Assembly (NCBI RefSeq): GCF_000372725.1
Contig: NW_005198966.1
Span: forward strand, 2,131,537 to 2,195,536
Source: Emiliania huxleyi CCMP1516
Taxonomy: Eukaryota > Haptophyta > Isochrysidales > Noelaerhabdaceae
Length of the DNA: 64,000 nt
Direction: 5' to 3'
This document shows positions 41,616 through 51,292 of this stretch, piece after piece; position 1 is the first letter of the stretch, and each line of letters opens with the position of its first letter. The notes beneath the pieces are model-generated. The model saw only the letters and a list, made by a program, of their open reading frames with translations. It searched no databases and was not told where the DNA came from. The translations under genes and the position numbers were made by a program.

Positions 41616-42099
41616 CTTAGGGGACCCCTAGGCTTAAAAGGGTGGGCCCTGGGGCGCCTGCGGCTTAAACGGCTTAAAACTTGCCTAGGCAAGTTTTAAG
41701 AGCTGCTGGGCCGCCGATTCCTTAAACGGTCTTAAACGGTCAAACGACTCGGCAGCCTCCCCGCGCCCTTAAACGCGATCACACCATGAATGGTCTATAC
41801 TCAAAACTTGCCGACGGGCGGCGAAAGCTCTTCGCTCGGCCCCGAGAGCGCTTCGCTCTCTGCCGCCCGCCCGCCCGCTCGCTCGCCCGCCCGCCCGCCA
41901 GCCTCCCCGCGCTTAAACGCTCTAAATGGGCTCAAATGGCTCAGGTTGGGCGCGGTGTGCGATTCTCTTAAATGGTCTCTTAAATGGGAGCGGCAGCATG
42001 GGCCCAATCTCTTAAACGCACCGAGGCGGCTCTGGAGCCGCCAATCTCTTAAAAGGTCTTAAAAAAATCCGGCCCTCAGAACCCTAGGGGTCCCCTAAG
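41616..42099. mobile_element. 484-bp non-autonomous hAT-like transposon (MITE)
   Basis: Perfect 17-bp terminal inverted repeats CTTAGGGGACCCCTAGG (41616-41632) and its complement (42083-42099). They are flanked by perfect 8-bp target duplications TTTTTGTC (41608-41615 and 42100-42107). The interior has about ten CTTAAACGG / CTTAAATGG motifs in both orientations and a perfect 28-bp palindrome (41673-41700, halves CTTAAAACTTGCCT). There is no transposase frame. An 8-bp duplication is typical of the hAT superfamily; assignment to hAT rather than another 8-bp class is inference. Confidence 0.9.
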
Positions 42100-42260
42100 T
42101 TTTTGTCAGCTGTGTCGTACAGCCCTAACCTCTCCCTCTCGGCGCTCTCATAATACATTCACATCACGCGTACTTTTCTTGGAGAGCACGAGCAGAGAGA
42201 GAAAAATGGTACATGCTGGTGCACAAGGGAAGCCTTTTCGCGTCTTCCCCACCACGCTTG

Positions 42261-43513
42261 TCACGACAAGGCCGACAAGTTCTCCTGGAAGCGCTGCACA
42301 AAGCTGGAGAGGTAGTCGGTCGTGACGTGGAAGTCGTGCAGCCGCTCGTACTCGTAGTAGACGAAGAGCGACACCAGGTTGATCGAACCCTGGAAGGGGG
42401 GCGCAGTGGGCGGTCGGTGGCTGGAGGCGGGGAGCAGCGGTGGGTGGCTGGAGGCGGGTCACCGGGTAGATGGCATACGATCTTGCCACGCTGGCACGGC
42501 CGCGTGCGAGGTCCTCCTCGAACGCGTCGGCGTCGAAACCGCCTTGTGCCGTCTCGTAGCTCGCGCGCCGCTCGTCGCAGCCCAGCTTGTCGGTGATGCC
42601 GGACTGGGAGCGCGACAGCGCATCGAAGACCACGTCGCACGCCAAGGGAGAGACCTGCGCAAGGTGGCGGCGCGAGCTGGGAGGACGGGGATGATGCGTG
42701 AAAGAGGTGGGATGGACGAGCGTCGGCGGCGTGTCGGGATGGACGCGCGCCTCCCTCGCGTCGAGTTCGGCCGCGGTGCAGCCGACCGAGGCAGCGAGGG
42801 CGTCCGAGCGGAAGGACAGTCTGCCGACATTCTGCTCGTGCCAGTGCCGCTGCGCTTGCGACCTACCACGGCGAGTATCACCGCTGCGAGCATGAGAGAG
42901 GAGGGCGCGGTGGGGGAGAGCGGTCGGCTTGCGCGTGCTTCCGCTTGCAGAACCCACGCCGCTGCGGCGTCCTGGCCGCCCACGGCTGGGCGCCGGCCTT
43001 CTCGACGTCGGGCGCGGAGAACTGCGGGTCATTTTTTGGCCAGCGGGGCAACTTGGAGGTGCGAGTCTCGCTGCTGAGCCGCGACGCCTTGCGAGGGAAG
43101 GCCTCCTCCCAGCGCGCCCACGCGTCGCGCAGCGCAGGGCCGTCCACGATGTTGCCCTCCGCGTCGAAGAAGGCGTCCATTGCGGGGAGTTCCCCTATGC
43201 TGTCCCACTCCTGCGAGGCGGAGCAGGTACGGACACCGTCAAATGTGAGCCCGCTCGGTTGCGGCCCGGCTCTTCTGGAAGCCTCCATCCGTTGCCATCG
43301 ACCGAGAACGTTGACGACATCAATGGCAGACACTTTGGGTCCGGATGCGAGGAGGTCGGAAGCCCTGCAAAAGGTGCGGGTGGCGGCAGTCGATGCACCC
43401 GCCGATGATGCTGTGGTGGGTGCTGCCGTCATCGCCACCAAGGGACGCTGAGGCATCGGACGGCGGGTGCCCAGCACCACGGCGGGTGTGAAGCCTGCAA
43501 CGAGCGTAAGCAT
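42261..43513 (-). CDS. unknown protein, 4 exons, probably secreted or plastid-targeted
   Basis: A 311-residue model: exons 43513-42980, 42831-42751, 42654-42463, 42389-42261, all phase 0. The first two introns start with GC, the third with GT. The N-terminus (MLTLVAGFTPAVVLGTRRPM) resembles a signal peptide followed by a Thr/Ala/Ser-rich stretch, as in bipartite plastid leaders of secondary algae. The mature part reads VSAIDVVNVLGRWQ, EWDSIGELPAMDAFFDAEGN, NVGRLSFRSDALAASVGCTA, VSPLACDVVFDALSRSQSGI and ends in LVSLFVYYEYERLHDFHVTT. I know no function for this combination. The clean exon closure makes the gene itself credible. Confidence 0.72.
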
Positions 43514-43601
43514 CTTATGGGCTCTTCGCAGCCGCCTTCCCCAGGGGCGCAACCAGTGCAACCGAGCAGGGTTCCGGCTCCTACCCGGATAGGGGGTCTG
43601 G

Positions 43602-43634
<33 letters not shown>
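43602..43634. repeat. (GA)n microsatellite
   Basis: About 16 GA dinucleotides. It lies upstream of the unknown four-exon gene. Confidence 0.98.
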
Positions 43635-43637
<3 letters not shown>

Positions 43638-43929
43638 CAAGGGCTTATGCTCTGTCGAGACGTGAGGCGTATGCGCCCAGGAGGGGAGGGTGCATGCGTA
43701 ACGACGCTGCTAGAGATGCCTTTCGGGGCCCAGAGATAAAACTTCTGATGCCATGCGTGACCTAGTAGTGTCCCCAGCTATGGGCGTGTCCACGTTGGAG
43801 CCAGGTGTGGTGTGGACGCGAGAATAGCTCCGCCGTTCATGGAGGCAACCGATGCGAGTCGACTGGTGTGTGTCGTCGTGGTTTCGTATCAAGAATTCTC
43901 TCTCTCTCGGTCTGGCGGACTCGCGCCAA

Positions 43930-44345
43930 AACGCCCTACCTACCTACCTATCCCCAGGCCGCGCAGCGAAGCGAAAAAAGATGAAAATAGGGGGTACCTA
44001 CCTATTGCAGGGCCCTTTTGGGCCAAACAAGACCAACCTACCTACCTATCTGGGAGGGGCCAGCCAGTCCCAACAGACCCCCTATCTGGGTAGGAGCCGG
44101 AACCCAGTCACCTGAGCACCAGCACTGTAGCCGAGCGCTCAATAAAAAAAAGTAAGCAGTTCGCCGCTAGGGCCCACAGCGCGAGGGAAAAATTCATGCA
44201 CATGCACATGTACATGTTGTTGCATACCCGGGTTTTTTCAGGTATACCCGCAACACACCCGGGGTATTTTGCCGGTTCGGCTGATTTTGGGCCCACACCA
44301 GCCTCAGACTCAGTTCTCAGCTCCCCCCCCCCCCAAAACATTGAC
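43930..44345. repeat. TACC-type tracts and dispersed repeat R6, copy 1
   Basis: CTACCTACCTATCC occurs several times between 43935 and 44055. 44228-44310 (TTTTTTCAGGTATACCCGCA, then GGGGTATTTTGCCGGTTCGG and CCAGCCTCAGACTCAG) recurs at 55920-56020. A C run and GAGAGAG run follow. No gene. Confidence 0.75.
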
Positions 44346-44529
44346 GATTTCCACGGAGTTTCCACGATAACTAGAGAGAGAGAGGAAACGAGAGGGAGTT
44401 TGGTTGTTTTTGAGAGAAACACGGGAAAAAAGAAACGAGGGAGGGTTGAGAAAAAATAAAATATTCTTACCTTCAAGCCCCCCTCCGAGACTAGGGACAG
44501 TCACACCCCAGTATCAGACCAGGGGGAGT

Positions 44530-44610
44530 GCCCCCCGCCCCCACTTGCCCTGACTGCACAGGATTGCGTGCCCCGAAAACGGCGACAATAGCGGGGGACA
44601 CTGCGCAAGG
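44530..44610 (+). repeat. dispersed repeat R8, copy 2
   Basis: Matches 40470-40550. The sequence after it (to about 44990) shows no gene. Confidence 0.8.
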
Positions 44611-45012
44611 AGAGGGTGCGAAGCCAAGATTGGGGTTCTAGGTGGTGGGACCAATGTGCAATGAGGGGGGGAGGGCGGGGTCCTGTGGGGGTGAAATGTT
44701 GCGCGGCGAATTCGAACCTACCAGGGAGGGTGTGCGTAAAGCCTAAAGCTTTGTTGTACAACAAAAACTAAAAAAGATTTAAACAAAGAACTCTCTGACA
44801 GAAAAGAAATGACGCGATCGCACCTCGCCAGTGGGAGCGTGTCAGATAAGGTGCGTATCCTGAAGATTCTTTTTTGACCGCGCAAGATATGAAGGGTGGC
44901 TAAGGGCTCTGCTCGCAAGGCGCCCGCGTCGCAGACGCGGTACCATTGACAAATCTGTCATATACCCCCACACGACCAAATAGCAAAATCCGAATACCGT
45001 GCACGAAACTGC

Positions 45013-45615
45013 GTGATCTGGGCCGTGGACGGGGGCAAGCCTTCAGCTGGTGCCAAGACATCCGTAAAATTGAAGCCAAGAACGTCCGCCAAATCCGTGC
45101 TTTCGGAGCAACTGAGGGAAGCCGCTGATCGAGCCCAGCGTGCCCGCGGCCGCCTCCCGCGCAGCACCGCCGCTGGGGACGACACGCTGCGGAATCGGAT
45201 CGAGCCCATGCACCGGGCAAAGAAGGACGCTGCAGAAGCAGTTGGAGAGGCAGCCGGCGTCTGCCGTCACAACGAGTCCCAGCGCTGGTTGGACATGCGC
45301 GTCGGCTCGCCCGAGGACTGCTATCGCGACCCTCCCGTCGTGCCGCAGCCTCCGACGAGCTCTGCAACCGAGGAGAGTGAGGGTGCGCCTCCCCTCACTG
45401 CTGGCCTGGCTGCGCACCGCCCCACAAAGCACCCCCTCGAGCATCTCTACAAGTACAAGTACAAGGGCGACCTTCTCCAAGTCGTCAACACCCCCGGCGG
45501 CTCCGACAAGACTTTAGCCTTGGCCACCCTCCTTGCGGAGCAGGAGGAGATCCGCTCTCGGTCGGCAACGTGGCAGCTAGTCGAGGGACTCGGTAGTTGT
45601 GACCCCCCTGAGTGA
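45013..45615 (+). CDS. hypothetical protein with degenerate P-loop-like stretch
   Basis: A 200-residue frame with a Lys/Ala-rich N-terminal half (VKLKPRTSAKSVLSEQLREA) and a C-terminal block GDLLQVVNTPGGSDKTLALA that resembles a worn Walker A loop of helicases. It stops soon after, so no helicase motifs follow. It may be a gene fragment or an exon whose partners I cannot find. No signal peptide or membrane segment. Confidence 0.35.
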   Translation: MIWAVDGGKPSAGAKTSVKLKPRTSAKSVLSEQLREAADRAQRARGRLPRSTAAGDDTLRNRIEPMHRAKKDAAEAVGEAAGVCRHNESQRWLDMRVGSPEDCYRDPPVVPQPPTSSATEESEGAPPLTAGLAAHRPTKHPLEHLYKYKYKGDLLQVVNTPGGSDKTLALATLLAEQEEIRSRSATWQLVEGLGSCDPPE

Positions 45616-45809
45616 GTGAGGACAGGAGAGAGAGAGCTTTTGTGGTGTTGGTGTACGCAATAACGGGACAGGGTAGTCGTTCTCTCTAGCTCCCCTTCTA
45701 GCTCTTGGCATGAGCTGCGCCCTGTGTCCGACCCCTTTTGCGCAGCAACACCTTAAATCCTTAAACTTTTAGGCCCTCCAAATTCGGGTCGCAGCGTAGC
45801 GGAGTGGGC

Positions 45810-45946
45810 CCCGAGTTTGAAAAGGGCGACGGACGCTTGCGTCCTAGCCTCCAACAACGCCTCCCCGGCGCAGAGGGGCCCCCGGAGGGATGCTCAACCG
45901 CTCCACGCCACGCCGCTTGCGGCGGTCCTATTCCCAGCTCCGCTGA
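45810..45946 (+). repeat. dispersed repeat R2, copy 2
   Basis: Near-identical to 711-842, about 300 bp upstream of the MFS transporter start. As with copy 1, it sits ahead of a plus-strand gene. The stretch 45616-46220 otherwise holds no gene. Confidence 0.85.
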
Positions 45947-46244
45947 GGGCCGGTGCGTTATTTTTTCTGGCCGATGCGTTATTTTTTTCAAGGGCCGATG
46001 CTGTGAGCTGTGTGTTGACTGTTGTGCGCTTGTGCGTCCAGCAGTCCGGACCCGGTGCTACGGCCGGTGACCGCGTGCCTCTCGTGTCGGCTCCCGAGCC
46101 AATCGTGTGGAGCGTGTGTGTGCGTGTGGGCCCGTCCTCCATGCTAGGAGGTGTGTAAGACTGACTGACTGACTCTCACTGCAGACGGGAAAAGAATTCT
46201 TCGAGTGAAAAAGAAATGACTTGGCGTCTCGCCCGCCAGAGCGG

Positions 46245-47771
46245 ATGCGCGAATCGCTCGTGCTGCTCATCGCCTCCGCCGCCGCGCTCCGTACGCCACT
46301 GCCGCCGCTGGGATATGTGCCGGCTGCGCTCTCTGCATCTGCGCCGCCTCGAACACAGAGCCTTCTGCTGAGGAGCGCGGCTCGCGCCACCGCGCTGACG
46401 GCGGCGGCGGCAGCCGAGATCAAGCCGCAGCTTCCGCCGCCCGAGGACGTGCCCTCCGCCCGAGTAACGGTGCTGCTGCTCTGCTGCGCCATCGGCGCGG
46501 TGTGCGCTCTCGACCGCGTATTGATCTCGATCGCCATCCTCCCGATGGCGGAGCAGTTCGCCTACTCTGACTCGACCAAAGGTGCCATTGCAGCAGGCTT
46601 CTCGCTCGGGTACTGTCTCGGGCTTCTGCCCGCGGGCGTGCTGGCATCGAGCGGCTCGCCGAGGCAGGTCCTCCTCGGCGGGCTGGTCGTCTGGTCTGCG
46701 GCGACCTGCGCCACGCCGCTGGCCGCCGCCTCGAGCGTGCCTGCCCTGCTCGCCACCCGCGCCGTGATGGGCGTGGGCGAGGCGGCGGCTGTGCCGACGC
46801 TTCAGGCGGTGGCGGCGCGTTTCGTCCAGCCCGAGCGGCGCTCCCTCTTCTGGGGCTGCCTCACCGCCTCCCTCTCCTGCGGCACCATCGCCGCCTACGT
46901 CCTGGCTCCGCCGCTCATCGCAGAGCAGGGCTGGCCGTTCGTCTTTGAGGCCTTCGGTGCCGCCGGCCTCAGCATCGCGGTGCTGTGGGCAGTGCTCGGC
47001 GCCGACGCACCGCGAGAGCTCGAGTCCGCCGGAGCCAGCAGCAGCGGCGGCGGCAGCAGCAGCAGCAGGATTGGCGACGCCGGCGCCGGCGGCGGCGACT
47101 CGGCCGGCGGCGGCGACGGCGGGATGGGCGAGGTGCCGTGGCGGGCCCTCGCCTCCTCGCGGCCGGTCTGGGCGATGACGGCCGCGCACTGCAGCTCCAA
47201 CTTCTTCATGTACTTTGGCTTATCGTGGCTCCCAACCTACTTTTCGTACCAGTTCGGCCTCTCGACAGCCGACGCGTCGACGGCGGCGCTCTACCCGTTT
47301 GCGGCGGGCGCGGTCGGCTCGCTCGCTGCGGGCGCCGCGTGCGACGCCCTCGTCTCGAGCCTCCACTTTCGGCGCACCGACGCGCGCAAGGTGATGCAGT
47401 CCGTCGCGCTGGGCGGGCCGGCGCTCGCGATGCTCGCGCTCTGCCTGCTCTCGGCCGGCGCCGGCGGGCTGCAGCTGGAGCGCGACGAGGCGGAGGCGCT
47501 CTTCGTCGTGGCGGTCGGCTGCCAGGCAGGCTCGGCGGCGGGGTACGGCTGCGGCGCGCAGGACATCTCGACCCGCCTCTCATCCCTCATCTACGGCGGC
47601 ACCTCCGTCTTCGCCGTCATCGCGGGCGCCTCGGGCCAGTACTTCACCGGCTGGCTACTGGAGCAAAACGGCCGGGACTTCACGCCCATGTTTGCCCTCG
47701 TTGTCGCCGTGGAGCTAGCGGGCCTTGTGGCTTGGAACAGATGGTGGGACAGCGAGCGCGTGTTCGAATGA
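46245..47771 (+). CDS. MFS transporter, SLC17/ANTR-like, probably plastid-targeted
   Basis: A single-exon 508-residue major-facilitator protein (start MRESLVLLIASAAALRTPLP; an upstream in-frame ATG at 46221 is possible). The first 70 residues have a signal-like hydrophobic run then an Arg/Ala/Ser-rich stretch, as in bipartite plastid targeting. The first helix pair holds CALDRVLISIAILPMAEQF, close to the family phrase NVDRVNMSVAI of sodium/phosphate and plastid anion (ANTR) transporters. Then follow GFSLGYCLGLLPAGVLA, GVGEAAAVPTLQAVAARFVQ, ERRSLFWG and a Gly/Ser-rich central loop (SGGGSSSSRIGDAGAGGGDS). The second half has HCSSNFFMYFGLSWLPTYF and GYGCGAQDIS. Substrate (phosphate, ascorbate or another anion) is not determinable. 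Confidence 0.87.
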   Translation: MRESLVLLIASAAALRTPLPPLGYVPAALSASAPPRTQSLLLRSAARATALTAAAAAEIKPQLPPPEDVPSARVTVLLLCCAIGAVCALDRVLISIAILPMAEQFAYSDSTKGAIAAGFSLGYCLGLLPAGVLASSGSPRQVLLGGLVVWSAATCATPLAAASSVPALLATRAVMGVGEAAAVPTLQAVAARFVQPERRSLFWGCLTASLSCGTIAAYVLAPPLIAEQGWPFVFEAFGAAGLSIAVLWAVLGADAPRELESAGASSSGGGSSSSRIGDAGAGGGDSAGGGDGGMGEVPWRALASSRPVWAMTAAHCSSNFFMYFGLSWLPTYFSYQFGLSTADASTAALYPFAAGAVGSLAAGAACDALVSSLHFRRTDARKVMQSVALGGPALAMLALCLLSAGAGGLQLERDEAEALFVVAVGCQAGSAAGYGCGAQDISTRLSSLIYGGTSVFAVIAGASGQYFTGWLLEQNGRDFTPMFALVVAVELAGLVAWNRWWDSERVFE

Positions 47772-48150
47772 CGATGAGCCGAGGCCGGGCCGCGCGCGCG
47801 TATGAGGGGCGGCGTGAGCCGGCACGTGTGCACTGCGCAGTCTCGTATTTACTCTATTTTGTGAACAAACGCGGAACCGGAAGGGCGACCGCCAGCGCCA
47901 GGACCGCCCCCGCGAGCCGCAACAGCCACGGCATCGACGATCGAGCAATATTATCGAGTGTGTGAGACGAGCCGAGGCGAGCGGTGAGAGCTGCACTGTG
48001 CCAGCGGCCCTCCCCCCTCCGGGCCCCACTTAAAGCACAATCGGCATTCTGCCCTGGGGTGACTAGCACTGGCGCGCGCCTTTACCGGTGCGATTTTCGT
48101 CGCCGCCACGACACTCTGGTGCTCAAAGTAGAGGTGATGCGAGCGCCACG
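47772..48150. other. short convergent intergenic region, no gene seen
   Basis: Between the transporter stop and the RGP1 stop. It shows no conserved frame and no repeat shared with the rest of the window. Confidence 0.5.
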
Positions 48151-50173
48151 TCAGCCCGGGGCGTCCGCCTCGAGCCAGAGAGGCAAGGTGGCGGGCGGCG
48201 GCGTGGCCACTGCGGCCGCCCGAGCCAAGCTGCGCCGCGGCGCCGGCCGGACCGTCATCGGCAGCACCTACAGCGGACCGTCCCGTCCTGCCTCCGTGGC
48301 GGGGATGGCGCGTCGCGAGCCGGCGGCGGCGCTCCCAGTCGAGGGTCTGCGCGGCCTCAGTCTCGGGGCGAGGCCTCAGCGTGAAGATGAAGCGCAGCTT
48401 CCAGCGCAGCGTCAGCGCGGGCGCCTCGCAGCTCGGCGGGAGGTGGCTCGGCAGCAGGAGCTCGAAGCTCGCCTGACAGGAGAGGGCGAGACTCGGCCCA
48501 CGCCTCGTCCCCCCCGCACGGAGAGGCCGCTCGCAACGAGGCTCGCCTCGCGCACAGCTGCGGCCGCAACCTCGACAGACTCTACCTGCGGAGCGAAGGG
48601 CCCGGGGCGGGCGGGGCGGGGTGTGAAGCCGCTGCTGCGGCGGTGTGGGAGCGGTGAGTGGTGAGGGAGCGGTGCGAGGGCGGTGTGGTGTGGGAGCAGC
48701 GGGTGGAAGCAGGGCGGTTTGGGAAGCTGAGCGGTGTGGGGAGGAGGGGTGTGTGGGGGAGCAGTGTGTGTGCGCGCCGCCCACCGTGCGACTCGAGCGC
48801 GCGCCGGTGCCGCCCGCCTCTGTGCGTGTGAGGGCGAGGTCCCACCCCAGCTCGTCGCACAGCTGCTCGTCGCACTCCACCTCCTCCTCGAGGTCGAGCG
48901 AGATGGTCAGCAGAGAGCACTGCAGCGCCGCCGCCGCCCCCTCCTCCGCCGACCCTCCGGCCTCGAAGCGGACGCAGCCGCGCACCACCTCTCCGGGGGC
49001 GCGCGAGCAGGCGCGGCCGACAAACGCGACCGTCGCGAGAGGCGCCCTACTCCCGCACCGCCGCCCTCGAGGCCGAGGAGTGGGAGAACGCGGCTGTGCG
49101 GCGGGGGGGAGGGCGCAGCGCACCCCTCGAGCCGGACCTGGAAGAGGCCCTCGTTGGCCGCCTGCGTGGCCGCATGCCCGTCCGCCGCGCCGCTCCCCTC
49201 GCTCCCTCTCCAAGACCCCTCCTCGCCCTCCTCCTCGCCCTCCTCCTCGCCCTCCTCCTCGCCCTCCGCCTCGAACACGAGCGGCTCCTCCTCCCTCCCG
49301 ACCTCCTCCCACTCCTCCTCCTCCTCCTCCTCCTCCTCGCCCGCCGCCGGCCAAGTGCACCCCTCCACACACGCCGCACCACCCCGGCTGGCCACCGGCG
49401 TCAGCGCGGCGTCCTCCGAGCTGACGCTGCAGCAAAACTGCGACTCTGGCACGCCGCCTCCGCCTCCGCCTCCGCCTCCGCCACCGCCGCCGCCACCGCC
49501 GCCGCCACCGCCGCCGCCGCCTCCGGCTGCTCCGCCCTCCCCGCCCTCCCAAGACGGCTCCTGCAGGCGCGGCTGCGCGCACAGCGGCGCGCCGGCGCGC
49601 GGCGCGCCGCACAGCAGCACTCGCAGCGGCACGCGCAGCCTGCAAATGCGTGGGGAGCGGGGTGAGGCGCTGCAAGTGCGCCGGTGTCGGCGCGGCGCGG
49701 ACGGCGAGCCTGCAGATCGGGCCGCGCCGCCAGCCGGAGGACGGCTCCGACGGCGGGCGCATCATCCGCACGGTGAGCACGGCCACATACTCGATGCGGG
49801 CCAGGTCGCCGTGGTGGCTCGGCGGCAGGCCGTCGGGCAGCGTCCCGACCACGTCGAAGGCGAGCCGCGCGCCGGGCTCCACGGCGTGGCCGGCGAGCAC
49901 GACGTGCGGCGGCGACGAGAAGAAGCACCGCCGCCCGGGCGCGTCCTGCTGCCGCTCGTCCGGCAAGGCGGTGGCCTCGGCCTGCGGCGGCGTGGAGGGC
50001 GGCGGCGGCGGCGACGCGAGCGAGAAGTGGCCGCAGAGCTGGGCGCTCATCCAGTCCACCCACCGCTCGGCGGAGGAGGCGCTGCAAATGAGGGTGAGGC
50101 GGCACCGGACCGTGCCGCCCGCGGCGTAGGCCCACGCGTCGGGCGCGGCGGCGAGCACGTCAAAGAGGGCCAT
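48151..50173 (-). CDS. RGP1: RGP1 homolog (Rab6-GEF complex partner 2-like)
   Basis: Rgp1 joins Ric1 to activate Rab6/Ypt6 at the Golgi. Exon 1 is 50173-49710 and exon 2 is 49639-49124; later exons start at 49046, about 48590 and about 48490, ending at TGA 48151. The family blocks are WVDWMSAQLCGHFSLAS, CFFSSPPHVVLAGHAVEPGA, the join ICR-LRVPLRVLLCGAP, ATVAFVGRACSRAPGEVVRG and ASFELLLPSHLPPSCEAPAL followed by LRWKLRFIF, and it ends in VLPMTVRPAP. All match the arrestin-like Rgp1 fold in order. The first intron starts with GC (49709), the second with GT (49123); the last junction is unresolved. Poly-Gly and poly-Glu inserts lie in exon 2. The start is the first ATG before the conserved block. 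Confidence 0.82.
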
Positions 50174-50402
50174 CGGCCGACGCCGCGGAGCCCGAGTGCG
50201 AGTGCCTCGGCTGGCAGCGGAGCGGCGGCAGGCGCAGCGCGCGGGGAAGAGCGAACTTTCTCTTAGGCTCGGAGTGTGCGGGGAGCGCGGCGGAGTAAAC
50301 CATACGTCGTCGGCCCCCGGACGCAAAAAGGAAAAAAATAATTAAAGTCATAAGAAGTAGGGTGGTGTTTAGAAACACCGGGAGTGAGTGGGGGGTGCCG
50401 AT

Positions 50403-50765
50403 TTAGGCGTTGGACGTGTACTTGGTGACGGCCTTGGTGCCCTCCGAGACGGCGTGCTTGGCGAGCTCGCCGGGGAGGATGAGGCGGACGGCGGTCTGGA
50501 TCTCGCGCGACGAGAGGGTGCCCTTCTTGTTGTAGCGCACGAGCTTGCCCGCCTCGACGGCGATGCGCTCGAACGCGTCGTTGATGAACGAGTTCATGAT
50601 GGACATGGCCTTGGAGGAGATGCCGGTGTCCGGGTGCACCTGCTTGAGCACCTTGTAGATGTAGGACGAGTACGACTCGACGCGCTTCTTCTTGCGCTTC
50701 TTCTCGCCGCCGCCGGACGGCTTCTTGGCGGACTTCTTGGCGGGCGTCTTCTTGGCGGGCGGCAT
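50403..50765 (-). CDS. H2B: histone H2B
   Basis: Complete 120-residue core histone without introns. The N-terminal tail is Lys/Pro/Ala-rich ([15 protein letters not shown]). The histone fold is canonical: [60 protein letters not shown] and the C-terminal [13 protein letters not shown] with the conserved ubiquitination lysine. It packs with H2A in the nucleosome. The 5' end faces the EngB 3' end about 530 bp away. No other histone gene lies in the window. Confidence 0.99.
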   Translation of the reverse strand: MPPAKKTPAKKSAKKPSGGGEKKRKKKRVESYSSYIYKVLKQVHPDTGISSKAMSIMNSFINDAFERIAVEAGKLVRYNKKGTLSSREIQTAVRLILPGELAKHAVSEGTKAVTKYTSNA

Positions 50766-51292
50766 GGCTGAGCTGGGTCGAGGGATGATGTTGGAATGAT
50801 TTTGGGAGGGCTCCTTGCCTCGAAGGGTGGCTCACCCGCAACGGCCCGCGCGCCGCTGCAGCCGGGCTCACTTTTCGGCTCCCGGCGCCCACCTCGCGCC
50901 GGAGCGGGCGGGAGGCGGGCGAGAGGCGGCCCTCGTCCTCCTCGCCCGCCGCGCGGCCCCTCTCCGCCGCGGGCCGACGCGGAGAGAGCCGGCAGGGCCC
51001 GGCAGCGCAGAGACGGCTTTTCGAGAGACCTTCGCGGCGCTCGATCCGGGAGCGAGGCCCGACAGGGCGACGCAAATCTAGTCGCGCGCGTGTGCTGCCT
51101 GTGTCTGCGCTGCAGTCGCAGCGATATCACAGGCCCATTGAACAGGAGAGGATCGCGCGAAGGAGAGCGCTAACTGCCCTCTCTCTCCGCATTTTTGAAG
51201 CAAGTCTTGTCTTGTGAGTTTTGCACAACGCCAGCCTCAAAAACGTGAGACGACACACGCACACGGCACTGCGCATAGCCGCACACGCTCTC
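50766..51292. other. H2B upstream region, no gene seen
   Basis: GC-rich sequence upstream of the H2B start. No TATA or clear promoter element can be called. The frames are shadows. Confidence 0.45.

Noticed and set aside
43930..44060. ACCTACCT tracts as a promoter (MYB-type) cluster
   Set aside because: They are simple imperfect tandem tracts far from any gene start, and no support for regulation exists in the sequence.
44898..44955. tRNA-Cys-like anticodon arm (CCGCG TCGCAGA CGCGG)
   Set aside because: The loop lacks the invariant U33, and no T-arm with GGTTCRA follows. A cloverleaf cannot be drawn.
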